DNA from: Bacteroidota bacterium
GTDB taxonomy: Bacteria > Bacteroidota > Ignavibacteria > SZUA-365
Direction: 5' to 3'
Assembly (NCBI GenBank): GCA_023432805.1
Contig: JAEYUG010000099.1
Span: forward strand, 1-33,325
DNA: 33,325 nt
A model generated the notes under the pieces. The model was not told where the DNA came from. It made no database searches and saw only the letters and a list, made by a program, of their open reading frames with translations. The stretch's first letter is position 1; each line of letters begins with the position of its first letter. Of this stretch, positions 10,301 to 16,057 are shown one piece after another. The position numbers were made by a program, and so were the translations under genes.

Positions 10301-10559
10301 CATCCGTTTTGTTTCTGTCGCCCCGAATCCCTTCAATGCCTCAGCCGACATTGCCATCGAGGTGATTGAGCGGAGCCGCACAACGCTCGATGTCGTCGAC
10401 CATCTCGGGCGCCGCGTGGCGCGGTTGCTCGACGCGGAGATCGAACCCGGCATTCATGCCATAACATTCGATGCCCGTGCGCTTCCCTCCGGTGTATACA
10501 CGGGCGTTCTTCACGCGGGCGGCATCATCCGCACGCACATGCTGCTGCTGCTCAAGTAA
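4380..10559 (+). CDS. Second giant T9SS-secreted SBBP-propeller / PKD-Ig module protein (2059 aa)
   Basis: A paralogue of the preceding protein with the same domain plan but a much longer stalk. A signal peptide ends near residue 27 (A-T-A-Q). Residues about 40-255 form the N-terminal domain typical of SBBP proteins, with the signature F-V-E-N-R-G-Q. Residues 257-695 hold seven SBBP blades. About fifteen stalk modules follow (704-1838): one Ig-like, three SprB/PKD-like with P-Y-x-x-x-W-x-P, then seven W-S-T-G modules interspersed with three PKD-like modules carrying V-x-G-G-T/A, and a last degenerate one. A cohesin-like domain leads into a T9SS type A sorting domain from A-P-N-P-F-N (1981) to the C-terminus. 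The start ATG overlaps the upstream stop by 4 bases. PorX, encoded further on, is a known regulator of T9SS in other Bacteroidota. The ligand is unknown; adhesion or a surface-layer role is a guess. Confidence 0.93.
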   Translation: MTRARRISLLVACGALLVAGAVRATAQPHEAWQREAGPVASAGGFVENRGQVIDTRGAARPDILYTLRAPAAEFHLRRDGFTHVLRDSTHAHRVDVRFAAGTSMQTVTAADAIGHASAYYREGRMATGVHAWRTVTYHDVQPGIDLVVRAARDGAKVDIVVHPGARISDFALVYAGADRIRIAEAGDLVIETARGTITEHRPLSYTAPSLPADGTLPPGARIVPSAWQLTGDTVRIAIEDPRAAATSDLLVIDPGIVWSTYAGGSDEDWSYGVGTNAAGDVYIAGATRSGNFPVHLGLQPTSGGDWDAFITKYSAAGVRLWSTFLGGQGEEYAHGIAVDAAGAAVICGWTSSANFPVLNATQPASGGDRDAFVAKIGANGALVWSTYYGGSGEDRALGIDVDAAGDIAIAGWTFSANFPSLLAHQPALAGYSDLFVSKFTAAGAPLWSTYLGGGADDEAWDVASGPAGVVAVVGRTRSSNFPLLNPSQSIYGGDNEVVITRFLGSGVLQWSTFLGGTAADIGRGISMDPTGTVFVTGMTTSGDFPAGNGWQRTKGLFGDAFVAKYLPNGGNAWTTFLGGFGADAGNDVHALAGGDVLVTGSTGSYDLPLRNAHQRELFGDEGFVARFNAGGTLTWCTFLGANANEGGSGITWSNDNNAIVTGTTNSTDFPVLGAQQPLYGGGSWDAFVTKLGECTIDATAQALGPTHLCERMTVTLEASAGAGYLYQWLYKGMAIPGAESRTFVAPDSGAYSVQVRNSMGCVSTSNVILVSKSTPQADAGRTIIVCPGARAQLRGQAFGGRAPYAVRWSPGSLTSDSTIFDPFVTVATSREFILTITDSTGCTVSDTMRVLVDSVRIKALPADTICPGTGASLSVDVLNGVPPYSYDWTPALSVSAPSARTTIASPTRTTTFHIRVTDAIGCTAVDSVRVVVRSFEVETTPDTLICHGDAMRVHTVVTGGKPPFTYRWFPQYEISGDDTPAPTVRPLQSTQYTVQVTDALGCLVESSVRVAVRPQLSAGVMPRGPVLLCAGDSVTLTALPVFRSYLWSTGDTTASIIAHRDDRYICTVRNEDGCTGRDTIFVHVAPAPAPVVLVGGSTRLCDGDSVTLEVQEGFLAHRWSTGDTTRRIVVRASGSYWVDVTSTDGCTERSATTRITVVPAPSAAVSGPTLVCADAVAEYQAPQQSNVSYTWTVVGGTAVLGLGTPTVRVQWGRGPVGSVSLRMAVDSTGCVATARIEVAMDSLARPEISPRGPVMICQGSERVIDAGDGFASYLWNTGESTRSISVSRAGRYLVRVETAAGCAGYDSVDVVVIPTPAPQIVASRRALCGIDSVVLGLDAAFEQYLWSTGDTTATVVVRAAGSYHAWVRSPDGCEGVSDTLVVRDAAPPILRLEGDLVACAERTLVYVAVASSGMVHEWEVFGGTLLDSDPQDTVRIRWIVPGSGLVRVRITDPATGCTAVASLQVQVAAPGHVSIAMSAPSPLCAGDSVTLTADDGFTAYAWSTGDTSRSIVVRSTQRIALTAWDAFGCPAHADTIDLLFGPQPRVALDGSTTACLAGVVRYSIETGIGLRRIVRVVGGALLVETADSLTVRWDAIGDGFIEVSVTDSASGCSGTSLLRVRVDTALSPVITIIGSALLCEGDSVRLDAGAGFLAHTWSTGATTRMITVSRAGSYGVTVRDATGCSGTSQPVDIVVHARPQPAIVGASIFCSGDTVLLRAAAVHASYRWSTGDTTSSIQVSRAGTYALSVTDMFGCIGAAPPHVLTEIPPPPLPVVSLNQGVLQSDSTGLLQWFLDGAPLGGATASRLVPVQSGSYSVRVMNASGCTRMSDALVVTLDRRPFVALAVPPLAAAPGERVVLPVRRTAGDAVDALQAGTFHVRVRVPADLLAPVEGTPTGIIQGMHRVLTLTSAQVRGDTLVHAVFLATLGAAQSGAILLDSAWWSDRSVDVSLAGGHITLSVCEEGGARLFDATGSIRFVSVAPNPFNASADIAIEVIERSRTTLDVVDHLGRRVARLLDAEIEPGIHAITFDARALPSGVYTGVLHAGGIIRTHMLLLLK
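5148..6465 (+). repeat. Seven SBBP beta-propeller repeats (protein level)
   Basis: Seven blades begin with W-S-T-Y/F-x-G-G-like motifs, each followed by V-D-A-A-G and N-F-P strands. The blade count matches the first giant protein, which supports a closed seven-bladed fold and a shared origin. Confidence 0.85.
6489..9894 (+). repeat. Fifteen-module Ig/PKD-like stalk with alternating module types
   Basis: The module order is one Ig-like, three SprB-like, then A A P A A P A P A A and a degenerate end module. A is the Cys-x-G-D-S/W-S-T-G type and P is a PKD-like type with V-x-G-G and R-V/I-x/R-W motifs. Almost every module opens and closes with a cysteine. Confidence 0.8.
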
Positions 10560-10616
10560 CGGACGCCGGCACCGCGCACGGCTTCCGCACTGTCAGTACA
10601 TGTCACACAGTTTGGC

Positions 10617-10624
10617 TATATTTC
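10617..10624 (+). promoter_or_regulatory. Possible -7 element upstream of the OmpA-type gene
   Basis: TATATTTC resembles the Bacteroidota -7 box TAnnTTTG and lies 25 bases before the ATG at 10650. No TTG is found 19-21 bases upstream, so the call is weak. The 90-base gap shows no clear terminator after the giant genes. Confidence 0.25.
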
Positions 10625-10649
10625 CGCTCTCACTCATGCAGCCTATCCC

Positions 10650-12656
10650 ATGAGACGACTCCCTCTTCTCCTCGCTCTTTTCATCCTTCTCCCGATGCTT
10701 GCGCACGCCCAGGTCGCAGACAGTCTCCGACCCGGCTACGGTATCTACGGAGATTTCGATCTGAATTTCCATTCGGCCGAGTTCAGCAAATTGCCGGGCA
10801 TCCCGAACTGTTGTCCTCGCTTCGAAAGTGGCGATGGGACCGGGTTCTCGTTGGGAGTACTCTACCAGCTTCCACTTGCGGCACAGTGGGCACTCGACAT
10901 CCGCGCCGGCTACTACGGCTACGGTGCGACGCTGACCTCGCGTGAACCGATCGTGCTTTCGGTCGACAATCTCCCGTACAACGGCGCCTTCGAACATGAA
11001 GTGGTCGCCTCGCTGGGATCGATCGGCATCGAGCCGCTCGTCGATTACCGCATCTGGAAGGGCCTTTCGCTGATGGCAGGGCCGCGGCTCGGCATCGTCA
11101 TCACAAAATCCTACGAGCAGCAGGAGCGCATCGTTGATCCCGTCGACCGGGGCGTGTTCACCGACACGCGCACCCGCACACGCAATGTGACATCCGGCGA
11201 CATCCCCGAGGCGTCGTCGCTGCATGCGGCCCTTCTCGTAGGTGCCAGCTACACGCTGCCGCTAAACCGCGAGGGCACGCTCACCGCCGCACCCGAAGTG
11301 CTGTTTTCGCTGGGACTCACGCCGGTGATATCGGGCTATACATGGAACACGCATTCGCTGCGTCTCGGGGTGGCCATCGTGTATTCACCATTGCCTGCCG
11401 TTCCGCCTCCGCCGCCTCCGCCCGCACCGCTCCCACCGCCGCCACCTCCTCCGCCCCCGCCACCCGCATTGGCCGTGGATGTGACTGCCGTCGGTCTCGG
11501 GCAGGATGGCGTGGAGCAACCGGTCGTCAATGTCAGGGTGGAGGAATTTGTCTCGACCGAACTGCGTCCGCTGCTCAATTACATCTTCTTCGAAGAGAAT
11601 TCGTCGGAAGTCCCCGCTCGCTACACGCGGTTGTCACCCGGAGAGACTGCGACGTTTCGCACCAACGCGCTCAAGGACGTAGAAACGCTCGGGACCTATT
11701 ACCACGTCTTGAATATCGTTGGTGAACGCATGCGTGAGAAGCCATCCGCACAACTCACCATCGTCGGTACAAATGCAGATGCTGGCGCCGAGCGCGGCAA
11801 CACCGCGCTCTCCGGTGCCCGTGCCCAAAGCGCCAAGTCCTACCTGACCGATGTCTGGGGTATTGCCCCCGCGCGTCTGACTGTGCGGGAGCGTGCCTTG
11901 CCGGAAAAGGCGTCGAACAGCAGTGATCCCGACGGGATCGCAGAGAACCGTCGCGTCGAGTTCATCGCAAGTGACCCGGCGATTCTCGCACCAGTGCTGA
12001 TCAGTGACACACTCCGCGAGGTGAATCCTTCGACATTGCGCTTCAAGACGCAGGTGACATCCGGAGCCGGCATTGTCGAGTGGAATCTCGATGCCAGGCA
12101 GCGTGAAGGTGTCTCCAAGTCCGCATCCGGTTCCGCGGATGTGCCATCAATCGTCGACTGGCCGCTCGATGCGGAAAAGTCGATGATCCCGCGTAACGAG
12201 AATCCGATTACCTACGGACTTCATGTGCGCGATGCTGCCAACCAGGAGGCTTCCTCGCCGGTGCATGCGATTCCCGTCGAGCAGAAGACGGTGCTGAAGA
12301 AGCGTTCGAGCGAAGTGGTTGAAGACAAGGAAATCGACCGGTACAATCTGATCCTCTTCGATTTTGGATCCACTGCGTTGAGTCCCCAGAACAAGGACAT
12401 TGTCACCTTCATCCGTCAGCGTATCAGCCCCGAGGCGACAGTGCGCATCACGGGATTCACCGATCGCATCGGTGAGGCAGAATTCAATCGCAAGCTGTCT
12501 GAGGCACGGGCGAAATCGGTCGCCTCCGAACTCGGCGTCGTCAATGCGATTGTCAGTGGTCACGGTGAGACAACCCGGTACACGAACGATCTCCCCGAAG
12601 GCCGCTTCTACTGCCGGACGGTGTCGGTCGTTGTTGAAACGCCGGTGCGGAAGTGA
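10650..12656 (+). CDS. Outer-membrane protein with two OmpA-like domains and poly-proline linker
   Basis: An exported envelope protein of 668 residues that probably links the outer membrane to peptidoglycan. A signal peptide ends at A-H-A (18-20). Residues about 25-247 look like an outer-membrane beta-barrel. A linker at 252-272 holds runs of 7 and 11 prolines. The first OmpA-like domain covers about 310-440 and ends with the usual N-R-R-V-E-F. A beta-rich segment spans about 445-555. The second OmpA-like domain spans about 565-662 with a T-G-F-T-D core, but its closing N-R-R-V motif is replaced by a C-R-T-V-S-like sequence. The stop overlaps the next start by one base (TGATG), so the phosphatase is likely translationally coupled. 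Double-OmpA proteins of this kind occur in Bacteroidota; the specific role is unknown. Confidence 0.88.
   Translation: MRRLPLLLALFILLPMLAHAQVADSLRPGYGIYGDFDLNFHSAEFSKLPGIPNCCPRFESGDGTGFSLGVLYQLPLAAQWALDIRAGYYGYGATLTSREPIVLSVDNLPYNGAFEHEVVASLGSIGIEPLVDYRIWKGLSLMAGPRLGIVITKSYEQQERIVDPVDRGVFTDTRTRTRNVTSGDIPEASSLHAALLVGASYTLPLNREGTLTAAPEVLFSLGLTPVISGYTWNTHSLRLGVAIVYSPLPAVPPPPPPPAPLPPPPPPPPPPPALAVDVTAVGLGQDGVEQPVVNVRVEEFVSTELRPLLNYIFFEENSSEVPARYTRLSPGETATFRTNALKDVETLGTYYHVLNIVGERMREKPSAQLTIVGTNADAGAERGNTALSGARAQSAKSYLTDVWGIAPARLTVRERALPEKASNSSDPDGIAENRRVEFIASDPAILAPVLISDTLREVNPSTLRFKTQVTSGAGIVEWNLDARQREGVSKSASGSADVPSIVDWPLDAEKSMIPRNENPITYGLHVRDAANQEASSPVHAIPVEQKTVLKKRSSEVVEDKEIDRYNLILFDFGSTALSPQNKDIVTFIRQRISPEATVRITGFTDRIGEAEFNRKLSEARAKSVASELGVVNAIVSGHGETTRYTNDLPEGRFYCRTVSVVVETPVRK
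11403..11465 (+). repeat. Poly-proline codon run
   Basis: A C-rich low-complexity run of mixed CCG, CCT, CCC and CCA codons encodes two proline stretches (7 and 11) separated by Ala-Pro-Leu. It lies between the predicted barrel and the first OmpA-like domain. Confidence 0.9.
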
Positions 12657-13213
12657 TGAAGTGGATCGTGGGTGCTCAGATGAGGACCCGGCTGTTCGGC
12701 GCGTGCATGGTCTCTGCTGCGTGTCTCATGGTGCTTGTGACGACGTCGTCTGCAGTTGCGCAAGTGCGTCCCTTGCACGCATGGGGACCCTCGAATCTCG
12801 ATACGACCGCGAATGGCAACTTTCGCGGCGCGCGTATCACATCGCGTGCACAGCTCGATTCCATGAAGCGTGTGCTCGGCATCACCACGGTGATCAATCT
12901 CGCGAAGGACGCCCTCCCGAGAAAAGGGGAGTCCGAGATCGACTGGTGTCGCGACCTGGGTCTGACGTACGTGTCCGTGTATCTCGGAAGCAAACCACCG
13001 AAGCAGGAAGACTGGGAGCGCATCCGCGCCGCACTCGACGAAGGAAAGGCCTATGTGCACTGCGCGCATGGGGCCGATCGCACAGGCGCAATCATCGCGC
13101 AGTACCGCGTCGAGCGTGAGGGGATGTCGTCGGAGGCTGCGTACCGGGAAGCCCGCAGGTATGGATTCAAGCCATGGTTGCGAGACCTGCGCGCATGGTT
13201 CGGTCATCCCTGA
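12656..13213 (+). CDS. Exported cysteine-based (tyrosine/dual-specificity) phosphatase
   Basis: A protein of 185 residues with the phosphatase signature H-C-x5-R-T-G at 135-144 (Cys136 nucleophile, Arg142 phosphate binding). An N-terminal strand-helix region with the T-V-I-N-L pattern is typical of dual-specificity phosphatases. A hydrophobic segment at about 13-33 ends in A-V-A-Q, so it is predicted to be exported to the periplasm. The ATG at 12656 overlaps the OmpA stop as TGATG. A GTG one codon earlier and an ATG at 12680 are alternatives; the last would give a more compact signal peptide. The substrate is unknown. It is the last gene before a strong terminator, so it probably shares a transcript with the OmpA-type gene. 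Confidence 0.85.
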   Translation: MKWIVGAQMRTRLFGACMVSAACLMVLVTTSSAVAQVRPLHAWGPSNLDTTANGNFRGARITSRAQLDSMKRVLGITTVINLAKDALPRKGESEIDWCRDLGLTYVSVYLGSKPPKQEDWERIRAALDEGKAYVHCAHGADRTGAIIAQYRVEREGMSSEAAYREARRYGFKPWLRDLRAWFGHP

Positions 13214-13222
13214 ACAAGAAAC

Positions 13223-13240
13223 AGCCTCCTGCGGGAGGCT
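13223..13240 (+). terminator. Small GC-rich hairpin after the phosphatase gene
   Basis: AGCCTCC and GGAGGCT pair around a TGCG loop, 10 bases after the stop. No T-run follows, so it probably assists the stronger hairpin directly downstream, for instance as an RNA 3' end stabiliser. Confidence 0.5.
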
Positions 13241-13252
13241 GATGGAGACAGG

Positions 13253-13282
13253 AAACGCCCGGCATCACCGGGCGTTTCTTTT
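13253..13282. terminator. Rho-independent terminator between convergent units
   Basis: A 10-base stem AAACGCCCGG / CCGGGCGTTT with a CATCA loop is followed by CTTTT on the plus strand. It lies between the plus-strand phosphatase and the minus-strand YciO-like gene. Because the stem itself ends in TTT on the minus strand too, it may serve both directions. Confidence 0.85.
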
Positions 13283-13286
13283 ACTG

Positions 13287-13922
13287 CTACATGTACTGAA
13301 GGGCCAGTTCGAGGCCGAGTCCCTCGCGGACGATGTTGGGGACTTCATCGGTCAGATCGATCATCGTCGACACTTCATTGGCCAGAAAGCGGTACTCGCT
13401 ATTGTCGTCGATAATGATATCGACATGTTGTTCGAAGAGATCGAACAATTCGTCACGTGTTTCCGGGATGTCCTGCTCCGGCATACGGGCCGACATGGAA
13501 ATCACCGGCCTGCCGAGTTCCTTGATCAACAGCTGGCAGACGATGTGATCGGGGATCCTGATACCGGTCGTCTTGCGTTTCGGATTCAGTACGAGTTTCG
13601 GAACGAGTTTCGTGGCAGGGAAAAGGAAGGTGAAGGGTCCGGGCACGAGGCGGCGCAGCAGGGTATAGGCGGCATCTGATATGTGACCATAGTCGGAGAT
13701 TTCCGACATCGACGCGGTCACGAAGGTCAGCGGTTTGTCATCGGGAATGCGGCGCAGCTTGCGTATGCGTTCCTGCGCGGCCTTGTTGTGCAGGTCGCAG
13801 CCGATCGCGAATACCGTATCTGTCGGGTACAGCATGATGGCACCGCGTTTGAGATCCTCCACGATGGCGGAGATCATGCGAAGCTGAGGATTGTCGGGAT
13901 GAATGTTGTAGCGTGTCGCCAT
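13287..13922 (-). CDS. YciO/TsaC/Sua5-family protein (YrdC domain)
   Basis: A 211-residue YrdC-domain protein. Members of the TsaC/Sua5 family make threonylcarbamoyl-AMP for t6A at tRNA position 37. The sequence resembles the YciO branch in particular: it opens with Y-x-I-H-P-D-N-P-Q, has Y-P-T-D-T-V-F-A-I-G-C, K-R-K-T-x-G-I-R-I-P and S-x-S-A-R, and closes with T-x-I-D-L-T-D and V-R-E-G. The t6A activity of YciO proteins is less certain than that of TsaC. The presence of tsaB and tsaE in the same unit supports a t6A role here. I chose the ATG at 13922 because a GGAGA site lies 5 bases before it; a GTG four codons upstream overlaps that site. It is the last gene of the minus-strand unit. Confidence 0.85.
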   Translation of the reverse strand: MATRYNIHPDNPQLRMISAIVEDLKRGAIMLYPTDTVFAIGCDLHNKAAQERIRKLRRIPDDKPLTFVTASMSEISDYGHISDAAYTLLRRLVPGPFTFLFPATKLVPKLVLNPKRKTTGIRIPDHIVCQLLIKELGRPVISMSARMPEQDIPETRDELFDLFEQHVDIIIDDNSEYRFLANEVSTMIDLTDEVPNIVREGLGLELALQYM

Positions 13923-13934
13923 GAATGTCTCCAC

Positions 13935-14717
13935 TCATTCGCTGGTTTCGAGAACGTCCTGATTACCGTACATGAGGGCGTGGATCGCTTCCATCTCCTG
14001 AAGCTGTGCGATCGTGTTGATTCCCCTAATCTCATTCTCGTCGTCGACGAGCTCGGCGATCATCGGGAGGCCGTCTCGACGGAAGAGTTCGAATACATCG
14101 GTGAGATAGTACTCCCCCTGGGCGTTGTCATTCGTGATGCGAGAGAGCGCAGTAAAGAGGGGTCTCGCCTGAAACACGTAGATTCCGCTGTTGATCTCAC
14201 GCACAGTCTTCTCCTCCTCGGACGCGTCCTTCTGCTCGACAATGTAGCGGATACGGCCCTCGTCATCCTTGATGACGCGGCCGTAGCCCGTGGGATCGTC
14301 GAGCAGCGCAGTGAGCACGGTCACGACGCTGGCTTCCGCACGGTGCCGCGAGATCGCCGCATCGAGCGTGTCGGTGCGAGTAAGCGGTGCGTCACCGGAA
14401 AGAATGACCACGTCACCATCGAAATCCTCAAGCAGCGCTCGTGCCTGCATGATCGCATGGCCTGTTCCGAGTTGCTCGGCCTGCACGGCAATGCGCACCT
14501 CGGGAGCGACAGAGGCCAGATGTGCGATCACCTGCTCCCTGCAGTGTCCGACGATCACGACGATGCGCTCGGGTGCGAGACGTTGTGCAAGATATGTGAC
14601 ATGCTCGATCAGGGGCGTGCCGTTGAGCGTGTGCATCACCTTCGACAGGTCGGGATTGTTCATCCGCTTGCCCTGTCCGGCGGCCATGATGATGACGGCG
14701 AGGTGAGGAGTCTGCAT
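13935..14717 (-). CDS. GlmU-like nucleotidyltransferase without acetyltransferase domain
   Basis: A 260-residue NTP-transferase, most like the N-terminal uridylyltransferase half of GlmU, which makes UDP-GlcNAc from GlcNAc-1-phosphate and UTP. Visible motifs are A-A-G-Q-G-K-R-M (12-19), Lys26, Q-L-G-T-G-H-A (82-88), S-G-D-A-P-L (107-112) and N-S-G-I-Y followed by N-A-Q-G-E-Y-Y-L-T-D. The left-handed helix acetyltransferase half of bifunctional GlmU (about 450 aa) is absent. The ATG at 14717 fits the family start; the open frame continues further upstream but has no family similarity there. It starts 13 bases after the panD stop and ends 12 bases before the YciO-like start, so it is co-transcribed. 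Exact sugar specificity is not certain. Confidence 0.85.
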   Translation of the reverse strand: MQTPHLAVIIMAAGQGKRMNNPDLSKVMHTLNGTPLIEHVTYLAQRLAPERIVVIVGHCREQVIAHLASVAPEVRIAVQAEQLGTGHAIMQARALLEDFDGDVVILSGDAPLTRTDTLDAAISRHRAEASVVTVLTALLDDPTGYGRVIKDDEGRIRYIVEQKDASEEEKTVREINSGIYVFQARPLFTALSRITNDNAQGEYYLTDVFELFRRDGLPMIAELVDDENEIRGINTIAQLQEMEAIHALMYGNQDVLETSE

Positions 14718-14730
14718 GGGGCTGATGCGA

Positions 14731-15129
14731 TCAGGAGGAGATGTAGCTGTCGTGGACCGGCTCGTTCGGGGCGCTGAGGATGCTTTTGATGCGGTTGTGT
14801 TCACCGACGAGGACGACTGTGGGATGATGGTCCGCAACCTCGCGCTCATCGTACTGGGCGTACGTGATGATGATGATCTCGTCGCCGACAAGCCCGAGCC
14901 GTGCTGCCGCACCGTTCAGGCAGATCGTTCCGCTGCCGGGGTCGCCTTCGATGGCGTAGGTTTCGAAACGGTTTCCGTTGTTGATGTTCACCACCTGGAC
15001 GAGTTCGTACGGCAGGATGTTGGCGGCATTCATCAGATCGGTGTCGATCGTCAGGCTGCCCTCATAGTACAGTTCTGCCTGTGTCACCCGCGCGCGGTGA
15101 ATCTTGGATTTGAACATCGTGCGTTTCAT
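14731..15129 (-). CDS. panD: Aspartate 1-decarboxylase
   Basis: Makes beta-alanine from aspartate for pantothenate and CoA. The 132-residue proenzyme has the expected start M-K-R-T-M-F-K-S-K-I-H-R-A and the self-cleavage site Gly24-Ser25 in Y-Y-E-G-S-L-T-I-D, where Ser25 becomes the pyruvoyl group. N-G-A-A-A-R and the D-E-I-I-I-I-T-Y strand are also typical. Length is normal for the family. The start overlaps the panC stop as ATGA, so the product is coupled to the enzyme that uses beta-alanine. Confidence 0.97.
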   Translation of the reverse strand: MKRTMFKSKIHRARVTQAELYYEGSLTIDTDLMNAANILPYELVQVVNINNGNRFETYAIEGDPGSGTICLNGAAARLGLVGDEIIIITYAQYDEREVADHHPTVVLVGEHNRIKSILSAPNEPVHDSYISS

Positions 15130-15992
15130 GCGTGGGCGCCTGTGTTGTCCAATACAATGTTGTCGATCAGTCTGGTGGATCCTGCCCGCACTGCAACGAT
15201 TGCGATGGCAGATGGTAGGTCAATGGTGCCGTCGATCGGTTCGAAGCTGTCTGCGGATACGATGGCCACGTACTCGAGTGCGAGGAGCGTGGAGGCGGCG
15301 ATACCGGTCGCAATACAGGCTCGGAGGCTGTCTGCGTTGCGTTCACCAGCGCGGAACCGGTCTCGCGTCTGAAGGAGAGACGCGGAAATGTTGCGTGCCG
15401 CAACGCGCTCAGACTGGCTAAGATACACGTTTCGCGAACTCATCGCCACCCCATCGGCCTCCCTGACGGTGGGTTCGATGAGGATCTTGACAGGGACGTT
15501 CAAGTCGTGAACAAGTCGACGGATGAGCACTGCCTGCTGCGCATCCTTCTGTCCGAAGACCGCAACGTCGGGACCGACGATATTGAACAGCTTGAGCACG
15601 ACGGTGGCGACGCCCGTGAAATGCCCTGGGCGTATTGCTCCTTCAAAGACGGTGGCAATCACACCCGGATCCACGCGTACCGAAGTTCCTTCTGGATACA
15701 TCGCCACGGCGGTTGGATGAAACATCGCATCTGCACCCGCCTGTGCGGCAAGCTCGCAGTCGCGTTCGAAGGGACGCGGGTAGCGGTCAAGGTCTTCGTG
15801 CGGAGCGAACTGCGTGGGATTGACAAAAACGGAGACAATCGTCACGTCTGATTCGGAGCGTGCCCGGCGGATCAACTGAAGGTGTCCCTCGTGCAAAGCA
15901 CCCATGGTTGGGACGAATGCGACGCGCAGACCATTCCGACGCTGCGTGTCGCTGTACTGCCGCATGGCGGCGGGGGATTCGAAGACACGCAT
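15126..15992 (-). CDS. panC: Pantothenate synthetase (pantoate-beta-alanine ligase)
   Basis: Joins pantoate and beta-alanine using ATP. The 288-residue protein carries P-T-M-G-A-L-H-E-G-H (28-37), F-V-N-P-T-Q-F, F-G-Q-K-D (146-150) and S-S-R-N (185-188), the ATP and substrate motifs of the family. I chose the ATG at 15992 because the homology begins there. The open frame extends upstream to a TTG at 16061 that overlaps the accD stop (TTGA); using it would add 23 Pro/Arg-rich residues with no family counterpart. The next gene, panD, makes its beta-alanine substrate. panB is not in the window. Confidence 0.95.
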   Translation of the reverse strand: MRVFESPAAMRQYSDTQRRNGLRVAFVPTMGALHEGHLQLIRRARSESDVTIVSVFVNPTQFAPHEDLDRYPRPFERDCELAAQAGADAMFHPTAVAMYPEGTSVRVDPGVIATVFEGAIRPGHFTGVATVVLKLFNIVGPDVAVFGQKDAQQAVLIRRLVHDLNVPVKILIEPTVREADGVAMSSRNVYLSQSERVAARNISASLLQTRDRFRAGERNADSLRACIATGIAASTLLALEYVAIVSADSFEPIDGTIDLPSAIAIVAVRAGSTRLIDNIVLDNTGAHA

Positions 15993-16057
15993 GGAGGGGC
16001 GGGTGGCGGAACGTCTCGGAGTGGGAGGAAGCTGTCGCGGGGGCGCAGATGGTGGGA

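Noticed and set aside
10560..10649. Terminator after the second giant gene
   Set aside because: GC-rich bases near 10565-10580 can form only weak short pairings and no T-run follows, so transcription into the OmpA-type gene remains possible.
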